64,000 nt of DNA from a virus: positions 1 through 64,000 of the IMG/VR virus record IMGVR_UViG_3300008107_000102, one strand, 5' to 3'. Under the pieces are notes generated by a model. That model saw only the letters and a program-made list of their open reading frames with translations, was not told the origin of the DNA and made no database searches. The position numbers and the translations under genes were made by a program. Shown here one piece after another: positions 33,502 through 41,834 of the stretch; positions within the stretch are counted from its first letter, which is position 1; every line of letters begins with the position of its first letter.

Positions 33502-34668
33502 ATGTCTGATTTATTACTTAATGTCGATAACGATTATCTTGATTTAGCTGCTGAACTGAACATTGATATCAATACCATCACTGATACTATTGATATCAAC
33601 ACATCGAAGAGCAGCCTTAATACATACTTTACCTCGCTGCCTAAGGATATTGTCGTCCGCCGCCTCAATAGCGCTAGTTATCAAGATAGCCAAGAGATGC
33701 GCTGGGCCTACCCAGGCCAGGATGACCAGAAGTTATTCGAACAATTCGAGGGCGTGAATGGTGTGATTGTACGGTTACAGGGCGTAATACTACAGCACCA
33801 GGCGCAGTTAGACCACAGCTATTGGGATGAAGCTAATAGTAAATATGTGCGCTTCTGCAATAGTGTGGGATATAAGCGTGCCTATCCTGATGGTAGCATT
33901 AAACTAATCCAGGCCCTCCCTGAGAACGTATGTCTCAAGGGCGTAACTGAATATGGAGATCCACCTAATCGCCCTCTACCTATTGTCGATAAGCTAGGTC
34001 TAGTTGGTAAGAAGGGCATGACCTGTAGTGAATGTATTCGCGCAGGCCTGCATAGTCAAGAGGTAGAAGGTAAGGACCGCCCTGTTACCTGTAGCCCGAC
34101 GGGCCAGCTTATCTTCTATGTTACAGGCTTCACCACTCGTGTATTGTCTAATAAGGGGGGCAAGGTCACATCTACCTTCACTGACTATACAGTGAAGGAA
34201 CTCATGGATGATACTGGCTTCATCCTAATCATTCCCCTCAAGGCAAAGTCTACTCGCCGTGGTATCTGGGATGCCTCAACTAAACAGTGGACTAGTGTTG
34301 GTTATGAGGCTATGGTCAATAATCTCATCTACAAGCACAGCAAGGACTTCAATAATGCTCCTGTTGGCAAACGCGATACTATTGCAATGAAGATGAGTCC
34401 TTATTTTCAGACTATTATCATTAGTATCGTGCCGCCTAATCCAGAAGATAAGAACCCCAAGGCATCACTAAACTTCGCAGTTAAGGAGATTCCTGACTTA
34501 GGAGCTATTAAGGCAGCACGCAAATACTGGCAGCAGATTAATCCTGTTGATGAGATTAATGTCCTCAATGAGGGTGACTTCAGCAACACAAAGAGTGTTG
34601 GCCCGTGTACTGCGGAAATTGTAGAAGAAGAAACAATTGAGATTAATGGGAACCCCTGGGCCGAATGA
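33502..34668 (+). CDS. unknown replication-cluster protein, possible ssDNA-binding role
   Basis: 388 residues. A central Cys set (CSECIRAG ... TCSPTGQ) could bind zinc, beside a beta-rich region (FTTRVLSNKGGKVTSTF). The C-terminus is acidic (VEEETIEINGNPWAE), as in single-stranded-DNA-binding proteins that recruit partners. It lies between the clamp loader and a UvsW-like helicase. No family was recognised and the ssDNA role is inference. Confidence 0.5.
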   Translation: MSDLLLNVDNDYLDLAAELNIDINTITDTIDINTSKSSLNTYFTSLPKDIVVRRLNSASYQDSQEMRWAYPGQDDQKLFEQFEGVNGVIVRLQGVILQHQAQLDHSYWDEANSKYVRFCNSVGYKRAYPDGSIKLIQALPENVCLKGVTEYGDPPNRPLPIVDKLGLVGKKGMTCSECIRAGLHSQEVEGKDRPVTCSPTGQLIFYVTGFTTRVLSNKGGKVTSTFTDYTVKELMDDTGFILIIPLKAKSTRRGIWDASTKQWTSVGYEAMVNNLIYKHSKDFNNAPVGKRDTIAMKMSPYFQTIIISIVPPNPEDKNPKASLNFAVKEIPDLGAIKAARKYWQQINPVDEINVLNEGDFSNTKSVGPCTAEIVEEETIEINGNPWAE

Positions 34669-36107
34669 TAATACGAGTAGATGGTAACTGGGCCTATATA
34701 CCAGAACTACTGCCAGGCTGTCATAGACATCTCTCTGCAGTGCTAGACGTAGAAGAGGCCCGCTCTATAGCGGGTATTCTTCCTATTGAACCTCTAGCTA
34801 TACCCGCTCATTACCCTCTCTATTATCCAGATGAGCGAGGGGACTATCGCTTATTGGCGGGCCTCCTCCCTCTCTATATGGAGTTATTACGGCGGGCCGG
34901 CCATACTGCTACTCTAGAGCTACCCCCCCGACCAACGTTACTCGATCCTGTTATAGACGCCAGACTACGCCTCGACCAACGAGAGGCAGTAGCTAGCGTA
35001 TTAGGGGGCTACCGGGGCTACGTGCGGGCTGCTACTGGTTATGGAAAGAGCCCTGTTATTGCTACGCTGATGAAATACTTCGAGGCCCACCGACTCATAG
35101 TAGTACCTACCGTGCGCCTACTCTACCAGATGGCAGAGGATGTGCAGGAGTGGGCGGGCCTCTCTCCTGGGCTAGTAGGAGATGGTAATGATGATATTGG
35201 AGCTATGACTATCGCTACCGTAGATACTCTCTATGAGCGTATTAAACGGGGCGATAGACGCTATATAGAGTGGCTCTCTAGTATTGAGGTCGCTGTGTTC
35301 GATGAGGCGCATACCTATATGAATGCAAGTGGTATTACTACTGCTCTGTCATTAGACAATGCGTGTTATAAGATTGGCATGACTGCTACACCTACGCGCA
35401 CTAAGATGATGGAAGCTATATTCGGCCCCCTTCTCGGAGAGTATCAAGAGACTACTCTCATCGAGAGTGGCGTCATTATGCAGCCTAAGTTCGAGTTTTA
35501 TCCGGCCCCTCCCGGTGCAGTAGCGCGCGGCTCATTCGATAAGCCCTTTACACCATGGCTCTATAATCAGCTATACGATAGCGTCATAGTTAATAATAGA
35601 GCCCGCAATGCCCTTATAGCGAGGCACGCATGCCGACTGATAAAAGACGGCTATGGACCTGTGCTCATCCTAGTACGTAAGGTAGGTACTACTAGTAAGA
35701 AGAAGAATCCTGCTAGTCAGGCCCTTAACATACTGACTGAGCTAGAGGCGCTGGGCACATCTCTACCCATTATTCATGGTAAGAGTACTAACATAACCGA
35801 CGTACTAGACCAGCTGTCAGCGGGCTCTATATCTGGCGCTATAGCCAGTGAGGGTATCTTGAGCCTAGGTGTGAGCATACGTTCTATTGGTAGCATAATC
35901 ATGGCCGCCGGTGGTAAGGGAGGAGTAGATGGTGTATCTATGATTCAAAAGGTGGGCCGGGCCTTACGCATTAAAGAGGGTAAGCGTAACCCACCTATAA
36001 TTGACTTCGTGGATCCACAGGGCTGGTTCCACTCTCAGAGTAAGGCGCGCATTAGGATAGCCACTGATACATACGGCGGTGATCACGTCACTGTATTCAC
36101 TACTTGA
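34665..36107 (+). CDS. UvsW-like superfamily 2 helicase
   Basis: 480 residues. Helicase motifs: Q-like LRLDQREAV, motif I ATGYGKS, Ia VVPTVRLL, II VFDEAHTY, III GMTATPTR, V EGILSLGVSI, VI QKVGRALR. This is the pattern of T4 UvsW and related DEAH-type branch-migration helicases. It would act on recombination intermediates and stalled forks. The start overlaps the upstream stop by 4 bp. Confidence 0.82.
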   Translation: MIIRVDGNWAYIPELLPGCHRHLSAVLDVEEARSIAGILPIEPLAIPAHYPLYYPDERGDYRLLAGLLPLYMELLRRAGHTATLELPPRPTLLDPVIDARLRLDQREAVASVLGGYRGYVRAATGYGKSPVIATLMKYFEAHRLIVVPTVRLLYQMAEDVQEWAGLSPGLVGDGNDDIGAMTIATVDTLYERIKRGDRRYIEWLSSIEVAVFDEAHTYMNASGITTALSLDNACYKIGMTATPTRTKMMEAIFGPLLGEYQETTLIESGVIMQPKFEFYPAPPGAVARGSFDKPFTPWLYNQLYDSVIVNNRARNALIARHACRLIKDGYGPVLILVRKVGTTSKKKNPASQALNILTELEALGTSLPIIHGKSTNITDVLDQLSAGSISGAIASEGILSLGVSIRSIGSIIMAAGGKGGVDGVSMIQKVGRALRIKEGKRNPPIIDFVDPQGWFHSQSKARIRIATDTYGGDHVTVFTT

Positions 36108-36117
36108 CACTAGCTTC

Positions 36118-36381
36118 CTAGCATGCCCATGCCCTGCGCGCCTTGCATAAGCGCTTGTTAGGTGTCTTGCGACAGTCTATATTGTGCATATCCGCCTGAC
36201 CTGCGCTACGCGCACAGAAGCTCTTGCGGCGGGCCGCATCCACCTTGTTCTTGGGATTAGGGGCAGGGGGCTTCAGGTTAGAGCCAGTAGCGCGATTGTA
36301 ATCAGCGCGGCCCTTAGCTGTTAGCCCTCCGGCTGGGTCCTTGTGCTCTTTCTTAAAGGCAAAGCTCTTCTTCTTAGCCAT
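36118..36381 (-). CDS. DUF6321-like small basic protein
   Basis: 87 residues, strongly basic. KGRADYNRATGSNLKPPAPN and DAARRKSFCARSAGQ are the hallmark strings of a small protein family common in T4-like cyanophages. Four Cys near the C-terminus could bind zinc. It runs convergent to the helicase gene and divergent from the tRNA. Confidence 0.7.
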   Translation of the reverse strand: MAKKKSFAFKKEHKDPAGGLTAKGRADYNRATGSNLKPPAPNPKNKVDAARRKSFCARSAGQADMHNIDCRKTPNKRLCKARRAWAC

Positions 36382-36473
36382 AGTTAATGCTCTTCTAATT
36401 TCACCATCATCATACTCAACGTAATTGGTTAATAGTAGGTGTTAAGTACCTGGGCAATTAATTACACTCATGA

Positions 36474-36503
36474 TTGACACAGCATTAGTAATTGTGTTAA
36501 AAT
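36474..36503 (+). promoter_or_regulatory. sigma70-type promoter of the tRNA gene
   Basis: TTGACA at 36474-36479 and TAAAAT at 36498-36503 with an 18-bp spacer. The predicted start is about 36510, six bases before the tRNA. Confidence 0.7.
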
Positions 36504-36515
36504 TAAAACAAACAA

Positions 36516-36598
36516 GGGTTAGTGGCCGAGTAGTCGAAGGCGACAGACTGTAAATCTGTAGATTTAATTCCACGCTGGTGCAAATCCAGCTTAACCCA
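36516..36598 (+). tRNA. tRNA-Tyr (GTA)
   Basis: 83 nt with acceptor GGGTTAG/TTAACCC, discriminator A, anticodon loop CTGTAAA with anticodon GTA at 36550-36552, an extended variable arm typical of bacterial tRNA-Tyr, and T arm GCTGG-TGCAAAT-CCAGC. No CCA is encoded (CAT follows). The T-loop begins TGC instead of TTC, which is a departure from consensus. Confidence 0.85.
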
Positions 36599-36627
36599 TT
36601 AAAAATAATAACCATAGGAGTAAATCA

Positions 36628-36900
36628 ATGGACGAAACAGTCACAGTTTATATCACTAAATATGCTTTAACAAGTGGTATTATAAAGTGCAGTGGAAAAA
36701 TCTGCAATCAGGTATTTTCCCCGGATAATCCCCGTAAATTTAATGTGTTAATGCTAGACGGATTTACCTCAAAAGAGTACGTGCTAACGGAAACAGAAGC
36801 TCAAAAAGTCTTTGAAGAAAAGAGACTTAAAGCAATTAAACAAACTGAAAGAAAACTTGAAAAACTGAAGAATCTAAAAATGCAACTCAATGAGTATTAA
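36628..36900 (+). CDS. unknown small protein with charged helical tail
   Basis: 90 residues; ribosome-binding site ATAGGAG precedes the ATG. An N-terminal globular part with one Cys pair (CSGKIC) is followed by a Lys/Glu-rich helix (EEKRLKAIKQTERKLEKLKN). AT-rich, unlike the replication genes. No family recognised. Confidence 0.55.
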   Translation: MDETVTVYITKYALTSGIIKCSGKICNQVFSPDNPRKFNVLMLDGFTSKEYVLTETEAQKVFEEKRLKAIKQTERKLEKLKNLKMQLNEY

Positions 36901-36941
36901 ATGAATTTATTAACTCGTGACTGGTGGCATAATTTAATAGG

Positions 36942-37139
36942 TACTAGGGACGGGAATTGAACCCGCAAAACTTAATTAAATCTACTCCTGACGAAACGCC
37001 CTTCCCTCACTCAATCTTTGCCAAGTTCGGTGGATTCGCAAATTTCAGTTTTGAAACAAAAAACAAAGGTATTTTTTGCATTAAGTCCCTTTTCGGTTGA
37101 AGGCTCCGTTTCAGCCTTTAGCTACCAAGCTACCCTAGC
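36942..37139 (-). ncRNA. 198-nt RNA with tRNA-like ends
   Basis: Read on the minus strand, it begins GCTAGGG (37139-37133) and ends CCCTAGT plus A (36949-36942), forming a tRNA-like acceptor stem with a discriminator A. The 3' part has a perfect T arm GCGGG-TTCAATT-CCCGT (36966-36950). After the acceptor, the 5' part has a short D-arm-like TAGCTTGGTAGCTA, then AAGGCT-GAAACGG-AGCCTT, whose loop can pair with CCG downstream. About 120 nt sit where a tRNA would have its anticodon end. A consensus promoter lies just upstream. It is not a canonical tmRNA: no Ala identity pair and no tag reading frame were recognised. Confidence 0.6.
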
Positions 37140-37145
37140 ATTTCA

Positions 37146-37174
37146 ATTATATCAGAGGCTTCTAAAATTGTCAA
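37146..37174 (-). promoter_or_regulatory. consensus sigma70 promoter for the tRNA-like RNA
   Basis: On the minus strand TTGACA (37174-37169), a 17-bp spacer and TATAAT (37151-37146): both hexamers are perfect. The G of GCTAGGG is seven bases after the -10 element, a normal start distance. Confidence 0.85.
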
Positions 37175-37241
37175 TCCTAAGATAAATAATTTTAATTATG
37201 GTAAAGTAATATAGAACACCTAGAAAAGTTAAAGTAAAATT

Positions 37242-37400
37242 ATGAAAATAACCCTGATCTTGACTTTACTCTTAATTTCTGCGTGGGGATTTATGCTAAT
37301 CACTAAAGGATTGTTTTGTGTGAGTGATGTAACTTTTGATCAAACAAGTGCAGATTTTGAAATCCTTTGTAGATTTACATGGGGAACAATAAAGAAATAA
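37242..37400 (+). CDS. small membrane or exported protein
   Basis: 52 residues: a hydrophobic N-terminus (ITLILTLLLISAWGFMLI) that could be a signal anchor, then a short polar part with two Cys. No clear ribosome-binding site. No family recognised. Confidence 0.45.
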   Translation: MKITLILTLLLISAWGFMLITKGLFCVSDVTFDQTSADFEILCRFTWGTIKK

Positions 37401-37427
37401 CCGACAATACAACTCAGGAGTAAAACA

Positions 37428-37826
37428 ATGAACACTCAAACCTATCGAATATTAATCGATTCAAGCTACGATGAGTTACCAAGAGAAGCTAAGCATTACG
37501 TCAATCGTTTGGTAAATAAAGCATCAAAAAAACCCTTTGTATCGACAGTGTTAAAAGGATTTTATGACAGCGCAATTAAATCAGACGATATAGATGCACT
37601 TTTAAGCAGTGCATTTATTGACGCTGATCAGGACAGAAAAGTAGGGTGTTTTTGGTACTTAAAGACAAGAATATTACTGGTTGTTTTTTCGCTACTAGCA
37701 GGTGTGACAATACCTAAGCTTCTTAAGAAAAACTATTGTCTTTTTCTACAATCTCTTGTTATAGCTAGTTACCTTGCAAAGGAAGGTTATGTCAATGAAT
37801 CTCCCTTTGATTGGGACTACGAATAA
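37428..37826 (+). CDS. unknown protein with one or two membrane segments
   Basis: 132 residues; CAGGAG precedes the ATG by seven bases. Residues about 82-95 (ILLVVFSLLAGVTI) and 103-115 are hydrophobic. AT-rich codon use as in its neighbours. No family recognised. Confidence 0.5.
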   Translation: MNTQTYRILIDSSYDELPREAKHYVNRLVNKASKKPFVSTVLKGFYDSAIKSDDIDALLSSAFIDADQDRKVGCFWYLKTRILLVVFSLLAGVTIPKLLKKNYCLFLQSLVIASYLAKEGYVNESPFDWDYE

Positions 37827-37852
37827 ACTAAGAAACAGCTAAAATAACCTAA

Positions 37853-38083
37853 ATGAACCAAAAAATTGACTATTACGCACGCAATCCTCAAATTTCATTG
37901 ATGTCAGATAAACTAACGAATGTAGTCGGTAATACAGTTTTTCCTTTTTCTGATAAAGAAGAACAGCTAAAATTTTTTAGTCAGATGCTTGAAGAGCTAC
38001 TAGCTATATCATCTGTACCAAAATATACACCAGAGGGTATTGCATTGAATACAATTAAAGCCTTACTATCTGAGTTAGATTAG
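37853..38083 (+). CDS. unknown small acidic protein
   Basis: 76 residues, soluble, mostly helical (EEQLKFFSQMLEELLAI). No family recognised; in the same AT-rich small-gene row. Confidence 0.5.
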   Translation: MNQKIDYYARNPQISLMSDKLTNVVGNTVFPFSDKEEQLKFFSQMLEELLAISSVPKYTPEGIALNTIKALLSELD

Positions 38084-38141
38084 TGCAAAATTAGCTATTA
38101 GTTATTAGTTAAAAAATCAAATCAATTAGGAGTAACTCACT

Positions 38142-38312
38142 ATGTCATTCTTAAAGCCGCTTGTGTATAACAAAACTACTTCTGAAATTTCAGAAGTCAA
38201 AGAATTTCAGTTAACAGACAATGTTATTTTTGTTCTTCTTTCTAATGGTTATCGAATTAAACAAAAAGATTTTGAAAAAGACTGGGAATACGTTAAACCG
38301 CTCAAAAGTTAA
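38142..38312 (+). CDS. unknown 56-residue protein
   Basis: ATG 38142 with AGGAG twelve bases upstream. The product MSFLKPLVYNKTTSE ... KDWEYVKPLKS is soluble and Lys-rich. It ends directly before a strong terminator. Confidence 0.55.
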   Translation: MSFLKPLVYNKTTSEISEVKEFQLTDNVIFVLLSNGYRIKQKDFEKDWEYVKPLKS

Positions 38313-38318
38313 TAAATA

Positions 38319-38348
38319 AAAAACAGAGGGTTGTCCCTCTGTTTTTTT
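38319..38348. terminator. bidirectional intrinsic terminator
   Basis: A-run, then ACAGAGGG, loop TTGT, CCCTCTGT and seven T. It serves the plus-strand gene ending at 38312 and the minus-strand short RNA starting near 38390. Confidence 0.85.
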
Positions 38349-38390
38349 GTTATGCTCCGTTTTGGCCTTTAGCTACCAAGCTACCCTAGC
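38319..38390 (-). ncRNA. short RNA, duplicated 5' half of the tRNA-like RNA
   Basis: On the minus strand it starts GCTAGGGTAGCTTGGTAGCT, the same first 20 bases as the RNA at 37139, continues about 18 bases with a few changes, then runs into the terminator. A transcript of about 70 nt is predicted. The pairing stem seen in the larger RNA is lost here (AAGGCC ... GAGC). Confidence 0.5.
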
Positions 38391-38396
38391 ACTTCA

Positions 38397-38425
38397 ATTC
38401 TATCAGAGACTTCTAAAATTGTCTT
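38397..38425 (-). promoter_or_regulatory. duplicated promoter for the short RNA
   Basis: Minus-strand AAGACA (38425-38420), 17-bp spacer, TAGAAT (38402-38397). The spacer differs by one base from that of the promoter at 37146-37174, so promoter and RNA start were duplicated together. Confidence 0.65.
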
Positions 38426-38438
38426 TGCATGACTACCT

Positions 38439-39026
38439 ATGTTCTTTATTATTATTCATGGTTTGAGTGGCTCAGGTAAGACTGAAGCCTCTAAGTGTTT
38501 ATCTAAGTTACTGGGGGTACAGGAGATCCATCCTATAGCTCCGTGGAAGCGCTTCATGGAGAAATACTATGGATTGCCAGAGGGGGCCCTCGATACAACA
38601 GAATACAAGGAGTATACGCCCAATGGTATGAATATAACCATGAATCAGTTCATGGTTAATCTCTATCACTTCATGAGAGAGAATGACCGTTACTTCTCTA
38701 GTCGTATGATGCGGACTGAGATACAGCGCCATATTAGCGAGGGTATACCTACTGTTCTATTGTCCTTACGTAACCTAGAGGAGGTAGAGGTAATAGAGAG
38801 TATGCTATCTACATTGATTAATAGATGTTGTATAGTAATCAATATAAGCCGCCCGTCTGAGCAGGTACTGAGTAGTGATGTTAACTATCAGGCTATTAAG
38901 GACCGTCTGGCTCGTCTTGATGAGGCGGGCGTTCATTATATAGACATAGTTAATGACTACCGTAGAGTATCAGACTTGAAGAAGGCACTAGAGGGATTGC
39001 TTAAGATTTATGTCAATACTAGATAA
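38439..39026 (+). CDS. deoxynucleoside monophosphate kinase-like P-loop protein
   Basis: 195 residues beginning MFFIIIHGLSGSGKTEASKC, a P-loop (GLSGSGKT) at residues 8-15. The later segment VLLSLRNLEEVE and a helical C-terminus fit phage dNMP kinases, which phosphorylate dNMPs for DNA synthesis. Its neighbours in nucleotide supply support this. A general adenylate-kinase-like enzyme is the alternative. Confidence 0.65.
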   Translation: MFFIIIHGLSGSGKTEASKCLSKLLGVQEIHPIAPWKRFMEKYYGLPEGALDTTEYKEYTPNGMNITMNQFMVNLYHFMRENDRYFSSRMMRTEIQRHISEGIPTVLLSLRNLEEVEVIESMLSTLINRCCIVINISRPSEQVLSSDVNYQAIKDRLARLDEAGVHYIDIVNDYRRVSDLKKALEGLLKIYVNTR

Positions 39027-39465
39027 TAGACCGTGGTACTACGTTATATATGAGGGCCCCGATTCTTATATAGGTGTCACTGATTATCTCGCAGCCGTGG
39101 CGTATGATAGGCAGCCTAGTCTAAGTTTTATGACGCAACAGAGTAGATTACTCAATTACCTGAAGAAGGGCCGCGCAGATTATAAGGCTAGTATCCGCCT
39201 AGCCCGTGCTATTAGGCCCGCTAGTGTAGCAGGTTATGGTAACTATCTAGTAAGACAGAAGGGACACCTATCAGTTATTGAGCGGTGTGATGTTAGTACT
39301 CCTCATAGTCATAAGTATTTGAAGTCCGCGCGGGCCGAGTTGATTATCTATCTCGAATGCGAGATGAACCGATGGAGTAAAACAATTAGGACTATACGGA
39401 GATTAGATGCAGATAACGTTCAACGGCCCCTATCAGATGCTGCTGGGTCCAGCAGGGAGTGGTAA
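39010..39465 (+). CDS. unknown protein overlapping the kinase and helicase genes
   Basis: 151 residues, basic. It overlaps the kinase end by 17 bp and the helicase start by 59 bp. A segment YLVRQKGHLSVIERCDVSTPH is visible. No family recognised. Confidence 0.5.
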   Translation: MSILDNRPWYYVIYEGPDSYIGVTDYLAAVAYDRQPSLSFMTQQSRLLNYLKKGRADYKASIRLARAIRPASVAGYGNYLVRQKGHLSVIERCDVSTPHSHKYLKSARAELIIYLECEMNRWSKTIRTIRRLDADNVQRPLSDAAGSSREW

Positions 39466-40585
39466 GACAACATACATACAGAGTTTGAGTAAGGCCCTCA
39501 TCACTAGTAGTACCGGCGTGAGCGCTATTAATGCAGGTGGTACTACTATTCACGCGGCCCTCCAGTTCTTCGACACTACTAGTCTATTACGCTCCGCTTC
39601 TAGTGGAAAGCTGACCACTCAGCTACAGGCTATATCTAATGCATTTGATACTCTAGTCATAGACGAGATCAGTATGTTACATGGCCCTCAACTAACTATT
39701 ATCCATCACGTAATGGAGAAGAGTAACATAAATATGAATCTCCTACTCGTGGGAGACTTCTGTCAGTTACCACTAGTACCAGATAAAAAGGTCACTAGCA
39801 CGCCAGTCTATCAAACAGACTGCCTACAGAGCTTCGATATACAGTACTTACGAGAGGTCAGGCGCCAGAATGACCCCGGCTTTATACAGGCGCTGACTAG
39901 CGTAAGAGAAGGGCGGCCTCACGAAGCAGTAGATTGGTTCATAGATAATGTAGAGTTTGTCAATCAGCTCGAAGATAACTACGCAGGTACTACTATCCTG
40001 CCTACTAATGATAGTGTAGATAGATATAACGCCCTGCACCTAGCACAACTAGAAGGGCCTAGTCGCCTCTATACTAAGAATTACGTTATACCGAAGGGGG
40101 GGAGGACCGCTCCTGAGTGGGGCCAAATACCTGAATCAGTAGAGCTAAGGAAAGGCGCGCGCGTTATTCTACTTCGTAATAGACTACCTACATACGCTAA
40201 TGGCGATATCGCCATAGTCAAGGAGCTCATGACTAATACTATACTGGTGACAGTAGAACGTACCGGTCAGGAGACTATCATTGAATACGTGACACGAGAT
40301 AATAAAGAGCTCGGCACTAACAAACTATTGGGCCGCTGCCACTACTTACCCGTTAGACTGGGCTATGCCCTTACTGTCCATCGTAGTCAGGGGCTCACGC
40401 TTAATAACGTACAGGCTCGTCTCAGTAATTTACGTTGGCTCAGCGGGGGCCTCTATACTATTCTTAGTCGTGTACGTCACTATAGCGGCCTCCGCCTGAT
40501 AGGTACACGATCCGCCTTCTGTGATAGTTGCTATATAGAGCCCTCTATCCTTAAATTCTATAATCGGTTAGGTACTAAATCATGA
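39407..40585 (+). CDS. Pif1/RecD-like superfamily 1 helicase
   Basis: 392 residues. Motif I LGPAGSGKTT, Ia TGVSAINAGGTTIHAAL, II VIDEISML, III LLVGDFCQLPLV, and a C-terminal GYALTVHRSQGLTLNNV plus LYTILSRVRH (motifs V and VI) are those of Pif1-type 5'-3' helicases. Likely the phage's Dda/Pif1-like helicase for fork progression or recombination. The start lies inside the previous gene. Confidence 0.85.
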   Translation: MQITFNGPYQMLLGPAGSGKTTYIQSLSKALITSSTGVSAINAGGTTIHAALQFFDTTSLLRSASSGKLTTQLQAISNAFDTLVIDEISMLHGPQLTIIHHVMEKSNINMNLLLVGDFCQLPLVPDKKVTSTPVYQTDCLQSFDIQYLREVRRQNDPGFIQALTSVREGRPHEAVDWFIDNVEFVNQLEDNYAGTTILPTNDSVDRYNALHLAQLEGPSRLYTKNYVIPKGGRTAPEWGQIPESVELRKGARVILLRNRLPTYANGDIAIVKELMTNTILVTVERTGQETIIEYVTRDNKELGTNKLLGRCHYLPVRLGYALTVHRSQGLTLNNVQARLSNLRWLSGGLYTILSRVRHYSGLRLIGTRSAFCDSCYIEPSILKFYNRLGTKS

Positions 40586-40866
40586 TGTTAGATTTACTTA
40601 AATACTTGCGGGGGCGTATATCTGACTTCCGCGAACCATATCAATCTCATACGGCCCTTGGCGATGAGATCTTATGCTGGTTTCATGGCACCCGTCGTCT
40701 CGCGTGTATTAGATGGATTAATGGTGGTTATTGTATTATCCCTAACTACCGCCCTAATCTATTGAGCATCTTATCTACATTCAAGTCGGCTCAACAATAC
40801 AATGACGAGGAGGCACCTGATGCCGTATACGAGGCCTACAGAAATCTATTTGATAACAATGGGTGA
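40582..40866 (+). CDS. unknown small protein
   Basis: 94 residues; start overlaps the helicase stop in an ATGA. Contains LLKYLRGRISDFREPYQ and a Trp/Gly pair (CIRWINGGYCII). No family recognised. Confidence 0.5.
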   Translation: MMLDLLKYLRGRISDFREPYQSHTALGDEILCWFHGTRRLACIRWINGGYCIIPNYRPNLLSILSTFKSAQQYNDEEAPDAVYEAYRNLFDNNG

Positions 40867-40904
40867 ACTACTGTAAGGTAGAACCTTTCATCTATTATTA
40901 GTGG

Positions 40905-40933
40905 CCCCCCTTGCACTTTGGCAGGGGGGTTCT
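40905..40933 (+). terminator. probable intrinsic terminator
   Basis: CCCCCC and TGC pair with GCA and GGGGGG, with one T bulged; followed by TTCT, so the T-tract is weak. Confidence 0.5.
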
Positions 40934-41017
40934 ATTGTCTATAGCCCCAGTCTATTGCATGGCACTAACCAAAGAATCTGAATTTAAACCTAATTGTTAA
41001 TCTAAGGGAAAGATAAA

Positions 41018-41344
41018 ATGCATCAAAATATAAGCACCGATGAAGCTATCAAGCTACTCAAAGAGGATGATAATGCTGATTGGTCATGGTCGGGCGCTGA
41101 GGCTTTAGTTGGGTATCTAGAAGATTTAGAGGATAGCCTTGATGAATCTATCGAATTTGATAGAGTCGCTATCCGGTGCGAGTATTCAGAATACTCTAGC
41201 GCCCTAGAAGCGGCCGAACATTACGGCTTTATACCAGAAGATGATGAGGATGAGGATGATGTAGAGTCATCTGCTATTACTTATCTAGAAGACAAAACAA
41301 CAGTAATTAAATTTGAGGGGGGCGTTATTATTCAACAATTTTAA
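41018..41344 (+). CDS. acidic conserved phage protein
   Basis: 108 residues, strongly acidic (EDDEDEDDVESS near residue 75). The string VAIRCEYSEYSSALEAAEHYGF resembles a small protein seen in many unrelated phages, function unknown. AAGGGAAAG lies before the ATG. Confidence 0.6.
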   Translation: MHQNISTDEAIKLLKEDDNADWSWSGAEALVGYLEDLEDSLDESIEFDRVAIRCEYSEYSSALEAAEHYGFIPEDDEDEDDVESSAITYLEDKTTVIKFEGGVIIQQF

Positions 41345-41432
41345 TTAATTAGTTAGATATAAAGTATCTTAACGAGTATTCTTGTTAGTCTATTCTTATT
41401 ACAACATATTGTCGTCTATACAGAGGGTATAA

Positions 41433-41819
41433 ATGCTTACTGAATTTTTGCATGATTGGGTCAAGTCTGAGCCTCACATTTGTCGGTATGGGTGGGGTAC
41501 TTTTCGGAATACCTTTTTTATCCAACTATCTTGGGGTGATTGTATTTCTATCTCTACCTCTGATCCTGATCCCTTTTTGTTAGATCGGGGGTCGCTTGCT
41601 AAGTTGATCTATTTTTTCCAAATGCGTCTAGATAGCTCTGGTTATGGTTGGGTTATTCAACGATTACCTAATAGTTATACTGTGACAGTTAGTGTGAACC
41701 CCAATATTTACGAGACTTCGCGTTGTTTTGTCTCTCGACAAGAGTCTCTCATTGAGGCTTTGCTAGAGGTGTATTTAAAGGTGGTTGCTTATAAGAAAAA
41801 GTCGTTTTACGTCCAGTAA
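41433..41819 (+). CDS. unknown protein just before the mini-gene array
   Basis: 128 residues, aromatic-rich. It is not recognisably related to the array units, but shares their AT-rich composition and ends 15 bp before the first unit, so it may share their transcript. GAGGG lies eight bases before the ATG. Confidence 0.5.
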   Translation: MLTEFLHDWVKSEPHICRYGWGTFRNTFFIQLSWGDCISISTSDPDPFLLDRGSLAKLIYFFQMRLDSSGYGWVIQRLPNSYTVTVSVNPNIYETSRCFVSRQESLIEALLEVYLKVVAYKKKSFYVQ

Positions 41820-41834
41820 AAGAGGAGGCACCTG

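Noticed and set aside
36942-37139. Calling the tRNA-like RNA a canonical tmRNA
   Set aside because: The third acceptor pair is T-A instead of G-T, the GGATTCGAC region is missing after the acceptor, and no tag ending in an Ala-rich sequence was found.
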